A stretch of DNA of 64,000 nt from Ga0077555 sp050250755 (lineage in GTDB: Bacteria; Pseudomonadota; Alphaproteobacteria; Rhizobiales; Hyphomicrobiaceae): NCBI GenBank assembly GCA_050250755.1, contig JBFWOB010000006.1, forward strand, positions 1-64,000, in the 5' to 3' direction. A program made the translations under genes and the position numbers. Each line of letters opens with the position of its first letter. The stretch's first letter is position 1. The notes under the pieces were generated by a model. It saw only the letters and a list, made by a program, of their open reading frames with translations, made no database searches and was not told the DNA's origin. This document shows positions 23,639 to 32,597 of the stretch, piece after piece.

Positions 23639-25189
23639 TCAAGCTGCAAGCGCCATACGAGCAGCGTCAGTCCATGCTCTGATCCGCGCGATGTCGGGCG
23701 GAGTCCCGTCGCGCAAGATGCGCCGTCCTTGATCGCCACCTGCGAAGGCCAGGATGTCGGAGCAAAGTATGTCGGAGTCCGCAGCCGCAATGGCCTCGAC
23801 GTCTCTGTAGCCGGCGCCGACAAAGAGCTGTGCGCCGGTGCCCGTTAGGCCAGGTATCGCGCAGACGAGACGTGCCTGATCCTGCCAGGCCGCCACTGTT
23901 TCCGCTGTGATGCCAGACATGGTCAGAGCCTGGGCCAGCGCCGCCGGCTGCTCATTCATAAGGTCCTGTACTGTAAACACGCCGAGATTGCCGAGCCGTT
24001 CTGCCATGCGCGGACCGATGGACGGCGCCTCAACGATATTGTCACTGAGGGCGAGCCGTACGCGTTGCAGGCCGTTCGCGCTTGGGCGCGGTTTGATCGA
24101 GGGAACACTGGCCACCGGCGCGGGTCTGGATTGCGCTGTAGCGGGCGCTGTCTCCGATGCCCGTTTGCGTGACGGCTCCGGCACGTCGGAGCCCTTCGCG
24201 CTGGGAGCAGGGTGGGCTGCCGCCAAACGCTCCGCGAGAGTCGGGTTGGGCCGTGCCGCAGCCTGCGATGCCGTCGCCGTTTGGGCGCCCAGCACTTCGG
24301 TCGCGTAAAGCTCACGAATTTGCTTGTCGTCGTCGGAAAGCGTCAGCTCGACGGTCCCGGTCGCTCGCAGTTCGTCGTACATCCGCTCGACTTCGCGACG
24401 CTCGGCCTTGTCTTCGATGCGCTTGACGAGTTGTTTGATCGGAATCTTGAGGGTCGCCAGCACGAGATCGATGCTCAGGGACACGGGTGGCGGCGGCACT
24501 TTGGATTCTGCGAGAGCCCGACCGAGCACAACGCCGTAAAGCCGCGACGCGTGCAGTATCAGGTCGCCGACAATGCGCTGGCCCACGGCATCGATGCCGG
24601 AAGGCGGATCGACTACGCCACGGTTGATATCGTAGTGAGCGATCAGCTTCTCGTAATGGCGATTGGCGCGAACGGCGCCCTGCCGCAGCATTTCCTCGAG
24701 CCAATCGGCGCGTTCGGGTACAGTGATCTCGCCCACGGCGCCACCCGACGCGACCGCTTTCAGCGCATCATAGGATTTGGCTGTGCTCCACTCGAACGCG
24801 CGGTGAATGGAGTTCTCGGCCTCTGATTGCCCGGTATGGAAGGGATGCACCGCATCCGTCACGTAGTGGCTGAGAATGCCGGCGGCATGAACGGCGTCCG
24901 ACCATTCTCCCGCGCCGAGTGCGGAGACCGTCTTGCCGTACCATTGCCGCGCCATCGTCGGCGCGCCGCCCCAGAAATTGTCACGCGGATGCAGGACGTG
25001 GTTCTTGAAGTCCTTGAAGACGTCGTCCGGCGCCTTCGAACCTGCCATGTACGTTTCGGCGTGCTTCAGGAAAACACGTCGCCATCCCGCAGCGTCGGGC
25101 CCTTCGAGATGAGCAAGCGCGTCCAACGCCAGTTTGTGGTGCGTGCCCTTGGCGTGTGCGGCATAGATGATGCGGTAGAGCAGGCCCAT
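23639..25189 (-). CDS. Zn-phospholipase-C/S1-P1-nuclease-like domain fused to DUF4332
   Basis: 516 residues in three parts. Residues 1 to about 210 are helical and carry metal-type motifs: THHKLALDALAHL, LKHAETYMAGSKAPDD, and LSHYVTDAVHPFHTG. The last is the H-x3-D-x3-H arrangement of zinc-dependent phospholipase C and S1/P1 nucleases. Residues about 270-370 are an Ala/Pro/Ser-rich linker. The C-terminal 130 residues contain two helix-hairpin-helix-like units of DUF4332 (APSIGPRMAERLGNLGVFTVQDLMNEQPAALAQAL and LTGTGAQLFVGAGYRDVEAIAAAD), a fold linked to nucleic-acid or protein binding. No signal peptide is seen, unlike secreted PLC. The start at 25189 opens MGLLYRIIYAAHAKGTHH. The substrate is unknown. 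Confidence 0.8.
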   Translation of the reverse strand: MGLLYRIIYAAHAKGTHHKLALDALAHLEGPDAAGWRRVFLKHAETYMAGSKAPDDVFKDFKNHVLHPRDNFWGGAPTMARQWYGKTVSALGAGEWSDAVHAAGILSHYVTDAVHPFHTGQSEAENSIHRAFEWSTAKSYDALKAVASGGAVGEITVPERADWLEEMLRQGAVRANRHYEKLIAHYDINRGVVDPPSGIDAVGQRIVGDLILHASRLYGVVLGRALAESKVPPPPVSLSIDLVLATLKIPIKQLVKRIEDKAERREVERMYDELRATGTVELTLSDDDKQIRELYATEVLGAQTATASQAAARPNPTLAERLAAAHPAPSAKGSDVPEPSRKRASETAPATAQSRPAPVASVPSIKPRPSANGLQRVRLALSDNIVEAPSIGPRMAERLGNLGVFTVQDLMNEQPAALAQALTMSGITAETVAAWQDQARLVCAIPGLTGTGAQLFVGAGYRDVEAIAAADSDILCSDILAFAGGDQGRRILRDGTPPDIARIRAWTDAARMALAA

Positions 25190-25304
25190 GCGCGCCCCTG
25201 CTGGTCTCGACGCCTGCACAGTAGCGGCAACTCATGGCGCGAGTCGCCGCCAGGAGCAAAGGCTGAAGGGTGCGGACCTGTGGGGAAATGCCAGCTATCT
25301 CACA

Positions 25305-26801
25305 TCACGAGGTAACAAGCGTCCTCAATACCGTCGGCAGCGCCTCGGGAATGTCCTCCGCGATGAGCCCAGGCCCGAACGTGTTGGCGCTTTCGCCATG
25401 CAACCAGACTGCTGCGCACGCCGCATCGAACGCCGGCATGCCCTGTGCCAGAAGACCCGTTACGAAGCCCGCTAGAACATCGCCCGAACCAGCCGTGGCG
25501 AGTGTCGGCGGTGCATTGTCGTTGATGGCCGCGCTTCCATCGGCTGCGGCGATGACGGTATCGGGCCCTTTCAGGATCACGACGGCACCGCTTAGCTCTG
25601 CAGCCTGGCGCGCACGCTCGAGCTTAGATCCTTCCATGTCACCAAAAAGGCGTTTGAACTCGCCTTCGTGGGGCGTGAGAACGACTGCGCGCTTGGATGC
25701 CTTGATCGCGGTAAACAGCATCGCGGGGGCCTCTGCGGCAACCGTAATCGCGTCGGCATCGAGCACGACCGCGGCGCCCGACGCCAATACCGCCTCGACC
25801 TGCGCCGGCACACCGGCATTTCGTCCAAGCCCGGGTCCAATGCCAACGGCATTGTAGCGTGTGTCGCTCAACAGGTCGGTCAACTGATCGGGCGTGCTTG
25901 CAGCCTTCAGCAGGGTCGCGTTGATCTGTGCCGCGTGGGCGTGAAGAGCATCGGGGGGCGCGGCGATCGTCACCAGACCCGCCCCGGCCCGGAGCGCGCC
26001 CCGCGCGCAGAGCCTTGCCGCACCAGACATCTCAATCCCACCCGAGACCACCACCGCGTGACCGCGCGCATACTTGTGTCCGTCGACGCGCAGGTGCGGG
26101 AAGGCCTGCTGCCACAGCGACGGCCCGTTGCGCGCGGTGCGCGGGTGAACTGTTGCGAGGACAGCAGTGGGAATCCCGATGTCGGCGAGTGTTACAGGTC
26201 CGCAAAGCGCGCGGCCGGGCATGAGCAGGTGCCCCGGCTTCAGCCGGAAGAATGTCACCGTCGCGGACGTCTGAACAAAGGGGCCACGCGTGGTTCCGCT
26301 CGTGCCGTCGAGGCCGCTCGGCACATCGACGGCCAGAACTGAGGCGCCACTCGCGCGACAACGGTTTACGGCGCTGACGACGTCCGCGGCCCGGCCTTCG
26401 ATGCCGCGCGAAAGGCCAGCACCGAACAGGGCATCGATGATGAGCGCCGCGTCGCCTTTCTCCAGCATCGCGGCACAGTCAGTCGTCGTGCCACCGGACC
26501 AGCGTTTCGCCATCTCCGCCGCGTCGCCCTTTAACGTGTTCGGTGCGACGAGGCTGCCCACCTCGATAATATAGCCTGCCTCCCGCAACAGGCGCGCGGC
26601 TACATAACCGTCGCCTCCGTTGTTGCCGGGGCCGCAGAGCACCGAGATCCGTGCTCCGGCCGCAACCATTTGCATGGCGACGTCCGCAACCGCTCGTCCG
26701 GCTTTCTCCATCAGCGCGAGCGACGCCACGCCAAGCTCGACCGCCCGCTTGTCGGCAATCGCCATCTCGGCGGTCGTCAGCAGTTCGAGCCCAGTACTCA
26801 T
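25305..26801 (-). CDS. nnr: Bifunctional NAD(P)H-hydrate epimerase / ADP-dependent dehydratase
   Basis: 498 residues. It repairs damaged NAD(P)HX in the cytoplasm. The N-terminal YjeF_N domain (about 1-215) epimerises R- and S-NAD(P)HX and shows GPGNNGGDGYVAARLL and AVDVPSGLDGTSG. The C-terminal YjeF_C ribokinase-like domain (about 225-498) has VVVSGG, the GIGPGLGR loop, VLTPHEGEFKRLFG and ATAGSGDVLAGFVTGLLAQG. The start at 26801 opens MSTGLELLTTAEMAIAD; upstream in-frame codons are unrelated. It lies divergent to glnB across 329 bp, as in many alphaproteobacteria where it neighbours glnB-glnA. Confidence 0.95.
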   Translation of the reverse strand: MSTGLELLTTAEMAIADKRAVELGVASLALMEKAGRAVADVAMQMVAAGARISVLCGPGNNGGDGYVAARLLREAGYIIEVGSLVAPNTLKGDAAEMAKRWSGGTTTDCAAMLEKGDAALIIDALFGAGLSRGIEGRAADVVSAVNRCRASGASVLAVDVPSGLDGTSGTTRGPFVQTSATVTFFRLKPGHLLMPGRALCGPVTLADIGIPTAVLATVHPRTARNGPSLWQQAFPHLRVDGHKYARGHAVVVSGGIEMSGAARLCARGALRAGAGLVTIAAPPDALHAHAAQINATLLKAASTPDQLTDLLSDTRYNAVGIGPGLGRNAGVPAQVEAVLASGAAVVLDADAITVAAEAPAMLFTAIKASKRAVVLTPHEGEFKRLFGDMEGSKLERARQAAELSGAVVILKGPDTVIAAADGSAAINDNAPPTLATAGSGDVLAGFVTGLLAQGMPAFDAACAAVWLHGESANTFGPGLIAEDIPEALPTVLRTLVTS

Positions 26802-26941
26802 GTGCGTACATCCATTTCGCGATGAGGTCGCGGGCTTGGTCCCATCCCGCAGAATGGGCGTTCGGTTCATACGCCGCCGCCAAGCTTAGCCTGCAGGCAA
26901 GCGCCTGTCGTCCAACGGCGTCCGACTTTTGATCTGATTAA

Positions 26942-26953
26942 AATGCCGGCATT
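26942..26953. promoter_or_regulatory. Perfect palindrome AATGCCGGCATT upstream of glnB
   Basis: A 12-bp perfect palindrome, 103-114 bp upstream of the sigma-54 promoter. This is the distance range of enhancer-like activator sites, but it does not match the NtrC consensus. Regulator unknown. Confidence 0.3.
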
Positions 26954-27055
26954 CAGACTAAAAAATCGGCAGGCAAACCCATGCAAAGCTGCCCTATAAG
27001 TAGGCGTCGCCGCCTATGACGTTGATCGGGAAGGACTTGCAACTCGTTTACCGTC

Positions 27056-27071
27056 TGGCATGGGGCATGCT
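27056..27071 (+). promoter_or_regulatory. Sigma-54 (RpoN) promoter of glnB-glnA
   Basis: The sequence TGGCATGGGGCATGCT matches the -24/-12 consensus TGGCACG-N4-TTGCW at all but two informative positions. The GG and GC doublets are exactly 10 bp apart. It places the transcription start near 27082, about 50 nt before the glnB ATG. Nitrogen control of glnBA by NtrC/RpoN is established in proteobacteria. Confidence 0.8.
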
Positions 27072-27130
27072 TATCTGGCCGTCACGCTTACAGGTTCGTT
27101 GCCCGACTTTCCGCCTAGCCCGAGGTCGTC

Positions 27131-27469
27131 ATGAAAAAGATCGAAGCCATCATCAAGCCCTTCAAGCTTGACGAGGTGAAGGAGGCCCTGCAGGAGATCG
27201 GATTGCAAGGCATTACCGTGATCGAGGCCAAGGGCTTCGGCCGGCAAAAAGGCCATACCGAGCTTTATCGCGGCGCAGAATACGTGGTCGATTTCCTCCC
27301 GAAGGTGAAGATCGAGGTCGTCCTTGCCGACGATATGCTCGACAAAGCCGTCGAGGCGATCCAGCGCGCCGCCAAGACCGGTCGCATCGGCGACGGAAAG
27401 ATTTTCATCTCCACCATCGAGGAGGCCATCCGCATCCGCACCGGTGAAACCGGCGGAGACGCGGTCTAG
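27131..27469 (+). CDS. glnB: Nitrogen regulatory protein PII
   Basis: 112 residues, the exact family length. PII senses 2-oxoglutarate, ATP/ADP and glutamine (through uridylylation) and controls GS adenylylation and NtrB. The T loop carries the uridylylation target Tyr51 in ELYRGAEYVVDF. The B loop TGRIGDGKIF and C-terminal RIRTGE are intact. Its position directly upstream of glnA, 106 bp apart on the same strand, marks it as GlnB rather than the amtB-linked GlnK. Transcription is probably from the sigma-54 promoter at 27056. Confidence 0.97.
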   Translation: MKKIEAIIKPFKLDEVKEALQEIGLQGITVIEAKGFGRQKGHTELYRGAEYVVDFLPKVKIEVVLADDMLDKAVEAIQRAAKTGRIGDGKIFISTIEEAIRIRTGETGGDAV

Positions 27470-27575
27470 CCCGATTACGCCAAGCCGCCTCGACCTCCGG
27501 GCCGGGGTATTCGCATGCCTGAGTTGCGACGAGCCGGGCACATCAAACATCGAGTATCGAGGAAGGGGAGCCATT

Positions 27576-28997
27576 ATGGCAGACACACCGAAGACGGCTG
27601 GAGACATTCTGAAGGTCATCAAGGACAAGGACGTGAAGTTCCTTGACCTGCGTTTCACCGACACCAAGGGCAAGATGCAGCATGTCACGGCTGATGCGTC
27701 GTGCGTCGACGAGGCCATGTTCTCGGAAGGCTACGCCTTCGACGGCTCATCGATCGCCGGCTGGAAGGGCATAGAAGCGTCCGACATGACGCTGATGCTG
27801 GATCCGGCCTCGGCCCACATGGACCCCTTCTTTGCCCAATCGACGATGGCGATCTTCTGCGACGTCATCGAGCCGTCGACAGGTGAGCTCTACGAGCGCG
27901 ATCCGCGCGGTATCGCGAAAAAGGCGGAAGCCTACGTCAAGTCCACCGGCGTCGGTGATGCCGTCTATTTCGGCCCCGAGGCCGAGTTCTTCATTTTCGA
28001 CGACGTGCGGTTCTCATCCGACCCCTACAACACGGGTTTCCGACTGGATTCATCGGAGCTGCCAACCAACACCGGCACCGAGTACGAGATGGGCAACCTC
28101 GGTCATCGCCCGCGGATGAAAGGCGGCTATTTCCCGGTACCGCCGATCGATAGCTGCCAGGATATACGCTCCGAGATGCTATCGGTGATGGCCGAGATGG
28201 GCGTTTCCGTCGAAAAGCACCATCACGAGGTTGCGGCCGCGCAGCACGAGCTCGGCATTAAGTTCGGCCCCATGGTGACGATGGCCGATCATATGCAGAT
28301 CTATAAGTATGTGATCCATCAGGTTGCCCAGGCCTATGGAAAGACGGCCACGTTCATGCCAAAGCCCATCTTTGGCGATAACGGCTCTGGCATGCACTGC
28401 CACCAGTCGATCTGGAAGGGCGGCCAGCCGACGTTCGCCGGCAACAAGTATGCCGATCTGTCCGACACCTGCCTCAACTACATCGCCGGTATCCTGAAGC
28501 ACGCGAAGGCCATCAATGCCTTCACGAACCCGTCGACCAACTCCTACAAGCGTCTTGTGCCGGGCTATGAGGCGCCGGTGCTCCTCGCTTATTCGGCGCG
28601 GAATCGGTCGGCGTCTTGCCGTATCCCGCACGTAACGAGCCCGAAGGCGAAGCGCATCGAGGTCCGCTTCCCCGACCCGGCCGCCAATCCCTATCTTGGC
28701 TTTGCGGCCATGCTGATGGCTGGCATGGACGGCATCCAGAACAAGCTGTCGCCCGGCGAGCCGATGGACAAAAACCTCTACGACTTGCCACCCGCGGAGC
28801 TGTCGAAGATCCCGACTGTGGCCGGTTCGCTGCGCGAGGCTCTGAATAGCCTCGATCAGGACCGCGCCTTCCTCAAGATGGGCGGCGTCTTCAGCGACGA
28901 CATGATCGACGCCTACATCGAGCTCAAGATGGGCGAGGTCGAGCGTTACGATATGACGCCGCATCCGGTTGAGTTCGACATGTACTACAGCGTCTGA
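27576..28997 (+). CDS. glnA: Glutamine synthetase, type I (adenylylated form)
   Basis: 473 residues. It makes glutamine from glutamate, ammonium and ATP as a dodecamer in the cytoplasm. It has the N-terminal beta-grasp (KFLDLRFTDTKGKMQHVT with FDGSSIAGW) and the catalytic motif GSGMHCHQSIWKGG. The glutamate/ATP loops GYEAPVLLAYSARNRSAS and RIEVRFPDPAANPYL follow. Tyr402 in NLYDLPPAEL is the adenylylation target (Tyr397 of the enteric enzyme), placing it in the GSI-beta group. The ATG at 27576 follows GGAAGGGGAG. It is the second gene of glnBA and works with gltBD at 3.5-9.9 kb. Confidence 0.98.
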   Translation: MADTPKTAGDILKVIKDKDVKFLDLRFTDTKGKMQHVTADASCVDEAMFSEGYAFDGSSIAGWKGIEASDMTLMLDPASAHMDPFFAQSTMAIFCDVIEPSTGELYERDPRGIAKKAEAYVKSTGVGDAVYFGPEAEFFIFDDVRFSSDPYNTGFRLDSSELPTNTGTEYEMGNLGHRPRMKGGYFPVPPIDSCQDIRSEMLSVMAEMGVSVEKHHHEVAAAQHELGIKFGPMVTMADHMQIYKYVIHQVAQAYGKTATFMPKPIFGDNGSGMHCHQSIWKGGQPTFAGNKYADLSDTCLNYIAGILKHAKAINAFTNPSTNSYKRLVPGYEAPVLLAYSARNRSASCRIPHVTSPKAKRIEVRFPDPAANPYLGFAAMLMAGMDGIQNKLSPGEPMDKNLYDLPPAELSKIPTVAGSLREALNSLDQDRAFLKMGGVFSDDMIDAYIELKMGEVERYDMTPHPVEFDMYYSV

Positions 28998-29055
28998 TGT
29001 CCGCCGCCGGATGCTCCGGAGGCATTCGGCGCAACGATCAGGCCCGGTGAAACAA

Positions 29056-29083
29056 AGGGGCGGTCCTCTATTGGGCCGCCCCT
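29056..29083 (+). terminator. Hairpin after glnA
   Basis: AGGGGCGGTCC and GGGCCGCCCCT form an 11-bp stem with one G-U pair around TCTATT, about 60 bp past the glnA stop. There is no clear T tract on the plus strand, so it may be a weak or Rho-assisted terminator. Confidence 0.5.
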
Positions 29084-29189
29084 GCCGCATTCATCTTCCG
29101 TTGCCGTCACGCCCGGCCTCGTCCACCATCGGGAAGAGCCATGCCGCAGATGACATTGCGTGCGAGGCAAAACGCACAGGGAGTGGTCG

Positions 29190-29978
29190 ATGGGCCAATA
29201 CGATTTTTCGGGTCAAAGCGCGGTTGTCACAGGCTCTAGCCGCGGGATTGGCGCGGCGATTGCCGTCGAGCTCGCACAATGCGGTGCACGCCTCACGCTC
29301 ACGGGGCGCGATGAGGCCGCACTCGCCGAGGTCGCAGCAGCGGTCGAGAAGGCGAGCGGCGCCAAGCCGACCATCGTTGCCTGCGATCTGCGCGAAGCGC
29401 CGGCTGCTGCACAGGTCGTTGCCGCCGCGGTCAAGGCCAACGGTGGAATCGATGTCCTCGTCAACAATGCCGGTGCGACTAAGCGAGGCGATTTTCTCAC
29501 GCTCGCTGACGAGGATTTTCTCGATGGATTTGCGCTGAAGTTTCACGGCGCGGTGCGGATGACGCGCGCCGCCTGGCCCCATCTGGTCCAGTCGAAGGGC
29601 AAGCTCGTGAATATCGTCGGCATCGGCTCGCTGACGCCGGCCAAGGACTTCACCATCGGCGGCCCCGTCAACTCGGCGCTGATCAATTTCACGAAGGCGA
29701 TGGCGGACCGCGGCCTCAAGGACGGTGTGCGCGTCAACGCCGTCAATCCGGGCCACATCGTCACCGACCGTTTGCGGCGACGGGTCGAGGTTCTCGCCAA
29801 AGCTAAGGGCATCAGCTACGCCGCGGCTGAGGAGATGTCGCGAAACGAGCACGGCATCTTGCGCTTTGGCACACCGGAGGAAATCGCGGATCTCGTGGCG
29901 TTCCTTTGCTCCGATCGCGCGACTTATATCCACGGCTCGACCATCGAGATCGACGGCGGAGCGACGAAAGGGCTTTAG
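29190..29978 (+). CDS. SDR-family oxidoreductase lacking the YxxxK catalytic pair
   Basis: 262 residues with the Rossmann motif TGSSRGIG (residues 14-21), VNNAG (91-95), and the late NPGHIVTDR. The catalytic Ser147 is present (GIGSLTP). At the place of Tyr-x3-Lys the sequence is GGPVN (157-161), so Tyr is Gly157 and Lys is Asn161. The downstream SALINFTKAMA pattern confirms the alignment. A divergent branch of SDR proteins in rhizobia and relatives shows the same loss, so it is probably a real subfamily rather than decay. GGGAG precedes the ATG at 29190. Activity and substrate cannot be stated. Confidence 0.85.
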   Translation: MGQYDFSGQSAVVTGSSRGIGAAIAVELAQCGARLTLTGRDEAALAEVAAAVEKASGAKPTIVACDLREAPAAAQVVAAAVKANGGIDVLVNNAGATKRGDFLTLADEDFLDGFALKFHGAVRMTRAAWPHLVQSKGKLVNIVGIGSLTPAKDFTIGGPVNSALINFTKAMADRGLKDGVRVNAVNPGHIVTDRLRRRVEVLAKAKGISYAAAEEMSRNEHGILRFGTPEEIADLVAFLCSDRATYIHGSTIEIDGGATKGL

Positions 29979-30042
29979 CAAAGTCTGCGCGCGTCCCCTG
30001 CGCCGGGGACGCGCGCCCGCGCTTCCTCTGGCGATGCCGCCG

Positions 30043-31005
30043 CTATTGCTGCGGAATGCCTGCGGTCTTCAGGGCCGACTTCCAGATGGCGAGTTGCTCG
30101 ATCATGTAGGCCTTCAACTCCTCGGGCGTGGATGAGCGGGGGCTGAAACCCTGCGCTTCGAGTTGTTCGCGAACTGTGGGGTTGGCGAGAACCGCGGCCA
30201 TTTCCTTGTTCATGCGAGCAACGATTTCAGGTGGCAGCCCCGCCGGTCCGACGAGCCCAAACCAGGCGACAATAGGAAATCTTGGTTGCTTTTCCTCGGT
30301 CAAGGTGGGGACGTTGGGAAGGAGCGGGCTGCGGTCCTGCAATGTCGTGGCGAGCACGCGCAGTTTGTCGGCGCGAGCGTGAGGTAAAGCAGTTGTGGCC
30401 GTCAGGTTCATCAGTTGGATGCGCCCCGCCAGCAGATCGACAATCGCGTCCGGCTCCGTCTTGTAGGGAATGTGCTCCATCTCGAGCCCGGACGACGCAG
30501 CGAAGAGAGCAGCCGAAACGATCGCAAAGGTGCTACCTGAGCCATAATTCAATTTGTGAGGATTCGCCTTGGCATACGCGATGAATTCTCCAATCGATTT
30601 CGCTGGCACCGACGGGTGCACGGTTATGAAAAACGCGTTCTCGCCGAGAAATGTCACCGGTGTGAATGCCGACAGCACATCGTAAGGCGGAGTCTTCATA
30701 AGGTTCGGAACAACCGCGAAGGGGCTGTTTGTTCCGAAAAGGAACGTATATCCGTCGGGCGCCGATCGCGCGACTTCCACTGCAGCGATCGCCCCGTTTG
30801 CACCGGGCTTCGGCACATTGACGACCGGCTGTCCCAAAGATTTTGCGAGCTCGTTTCCAACAATGCGTGCCAAGGCGTCGGTCGCCGAGCCGGCACCGAA
30901 CGGCAGCACGAACTTGATGGGTCGCGATGGATACGTCTCGGCCGTCGCTTGAAGCGGCGTTAGGCCGAGCAAGCACGTCAGAACGGCAGCGATGATCAAG
31001 TGCAT
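30043..31005 (-). CDS. Bug/TctC-family periplasmic solute-binding protein (orphan)
   Basis: 320 residues with a signal peptide (MHLIIAAVLTCLLGLTPLQATAE). The Bug motifs are clear: YPSRPIKFVLPFGAGSATDALAR, GANGAIAAVEVARSAPDGYTFLFG and the late GLVGPAGLPPEIVARMNKEM. Such proteins bind carboxylates for tripartite tricarboxylate transporters, but no TctA or TctB membrane gene is near; orphan Bug receptors are common. GGAGG lies 10 nt upstream. It is the last gene of the minus-strand run thiolase-like, DUF35, LLM, Bug, with a 163-bp gap before it, so it may have its own promoter. Confidence 0.93.
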   Translation of the reverse strand: MHLIIAAVLTCLLGLTPLQATAETYPSRPIKFVLPFGAGSATDALARIVGNELAKSLGQPVVNVPKPGANGAIAAVEVARSAPDGYTFLFGTNSPFAVVPNLMKTPPYDVLSAFTPVTFLGENAFFITVHPSVPAKSIGEFIAYAKANPHKLNYGSGSTFAIVSAALFAASSGLEMEHIPYKTEPDAIVDLLAGRIQLMNLTATTALPHARADKLRVLATTLQDRSPLLPNVPTLTEEKQPRFPIVAWFGLVGPAGLPPEIVARMNKEMAAVLANPTVREQLEAQGFSPRSSTPEELKAYMIEQLAIWKSALKTAGIPQQ

Positions 31006-31168
31006 CCGGATATTCCTCCCTGATAGTTTTCAAATTTGATCTTTGTTTGGATCGCGTTGTCGAGAAGCCAAACATGATCTCGGCAGGCGTTGATGCCTGC
31101 CGACGTTCTCTTCGTCTTGCAGAGCGCAGGACGGATCCGGGCGCCGCAAGCGTATATATACTCGTAGC

Positions 31169-32533
31169 CTATTCGGCCGCCTTCCGGTTGGCGCCGCTTA
31201 GATAACCGATCTGCGGCCGGGCGAGGCCGAGATGGTCGCGCAGCGTGGCGCCTGTGTAGTCCTTGCGATAGATGCCCCGGCGCTGAAGCTCCGGGACCAC
31301 ATGCTTCACGAAGTCTTCGAAGGCACCCGGCTGATGCGTTGGTCCGATCACGAAACCGTCGCAGGCCGGCGTCGACCACCACTCCTCGATCCTGTCGGCA
31401 ATTTCCTTGGGCCCGCCGACCCATGCTTCATTGAGAAGCCCGCGGCCGGTGACCCTCATGAAATCGCGCACGGTCGGATTCTTGATGCCGGATTGGACCA
31501 CACGATCGCGCATGGACTGCATGCCGTTGATCGCACTGAGCTCTTCGTCGGTGAAGCTGTCGTCGAGACCTTTCTTCGCAAAGTCGTAGTTGAGGGCCTC
31601 TGACAGCAGCGAAAGCTGATCGACGGCGTTCGGCAGCTTGTCGTAGGCGGCCTTCTTGTCCTCGGCTTCGGCTTTGGTCGCCGCCGTTACGGGATAGAAG
31701 AGCGTGCAGATTTTCTGACTGTCGGGATCGCGGCCAACGGCCATGACGTCGGCTCGCGCTTTCTCGTAGGCGGCTTTGGCGCTGGCAAGAGTGTGGTGGA
31801 CGACGAACAGCAGTTCGCCCCAGCGGGCGGCGAATCGGCGACCGCGTCCGCTCATGCCGGCCTGCATAACGACCGGATGACCCTGCGGGCTGCGAGGCAC
31901 TGTGAAAGGGCCTCGCGAGGCGAGGAACTTGCCCTTGTAGTCGATGCGGCGAACCTTCGAGGGATGCGCAAAGACGTTGTTGGCCTTGTCGACGGCGACG
32001 GCGTCGTCGTCCCAGCTATCCCAGTGGCCGAGCACGATTTCCATGAACTCGTCGGCGCGGTCGTAGCGTGTGTCGTGCTCCATGGCCTCGTCGCCGCGGC
32101 CCATGTTGCGCGCTTCGTTGTCGTTGACGGACGTTACGCAATTCCACGCCGCGCGGCCCTTCGTCATCAAGTCCACGGTCTGGAACACACGCGCCACGTG
32201 GAATGGATCGTAATAGGTCGTGGAATATGTGGCGCCGAGGCCAAGGCGCTTGGTCGCCGCAGCCATGGTCATCAGACACGTCACGGCGTCCATTTTCACG
32301 CACCGGATGCCGTTCTCGACCGTGTGCGCATGGTCGCCCTGATACATGTCCGGCATCGCGAGGCGATCGTCGAAGAAGCCGCAATCGAATTTACCGGCCT
32401 CCAGCACGCGCGCGATGTGTTGATAGTATTCCGGGCTGAAGCTGTCGGTGCGCGCATCCGGGTGACGCCAGGATGCGGGCAGCGTGGTGCAGTTCTGAGC
32501 TTGCAGGAAGGCAACGAAATGAACTTGGCGCAT
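31169..32533 (-). CDS. LLM-class flavin-dependent monooxygenase (NtaA/SnaA/DszA-like)
   Basis: 454 residues. It has the bacterial-luciferase TIM barrel of the NtaA/SnaA/DszA branch: HIARVLEAGKFDCGFFDDRLA, the flavin-site block LGLGATYSTTYYDPFHVAR, GRAAWNCVTS, and RYDRADEFMEIVLGHWDSWDDD. FMNH2-dependent members oxidise chelators, sulfones or amines using flavin supplied by a separate reductase; none is adjacent. The ATG at 32533 has GAGG 8 nt upstream. It is 64 bp after the DUF35 gene on the same strand and probably shares its message. The opening MRQVHFVAFLQAQNC resembles family starts. Confidence 0.9.
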   Translation of the reverse strand: MRQVHFVAFLQAQNCTTLPASWRHPDARTDSFSPEYYQHIARVLEAGKFDCGFFDDRLAMPDMYQGDHAHTVENGIRCVKMDAVTCLMTMAAATKRLGLGATYSTTYYDPFHVARVFQTVDLMTKGRAAWNCVTSVNDNEARNMGRGDEAMEHDTRYDRADEFMEIVLGHWDSWDDDAVAVDKANNVFAHPSKVRRIDYKGKFLASRGPFTVPRSPQGHPVVMQAGMSGRGRRFAARWGELLFVVHHTLASAKAAYEKARADVMAVGRDPDSQKICTLFYPVTAATKAEAEDKKAAYDKLPNAVDQLSLLSEALNYDFAKKGLDDSFTDEELSAINGMQSMRDRVVQSGIKNPTVRDFMRVTGRGLLNEAWVGGPKEIADRIEEWWSTPACDGFVIGPTHQPGAFEDFVKHVVPELQRRGIYRKDYTGATLRDHLGLARPQIGYLSGANRKAAE

Positions 32534-32597
32534 CGATGACCTCTTGAGATTGATTTGGTTGGGCGCGCGGGCCGCGGAGAAAGCGGCGTCGAGGCGC

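Larger units (their letters stand above)
26802..27130. other. Intergenic control region nnr/glnB
   Basis: 329 bp between divergent genes. It contains the sigma-54 promoter at 27056-27071 and the perfect palindrome AATGCCGGCATT at 26942-26953. No clear NtrC site (GCAC-N7-GTGC) was found by eye. Confidence 0.6.
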
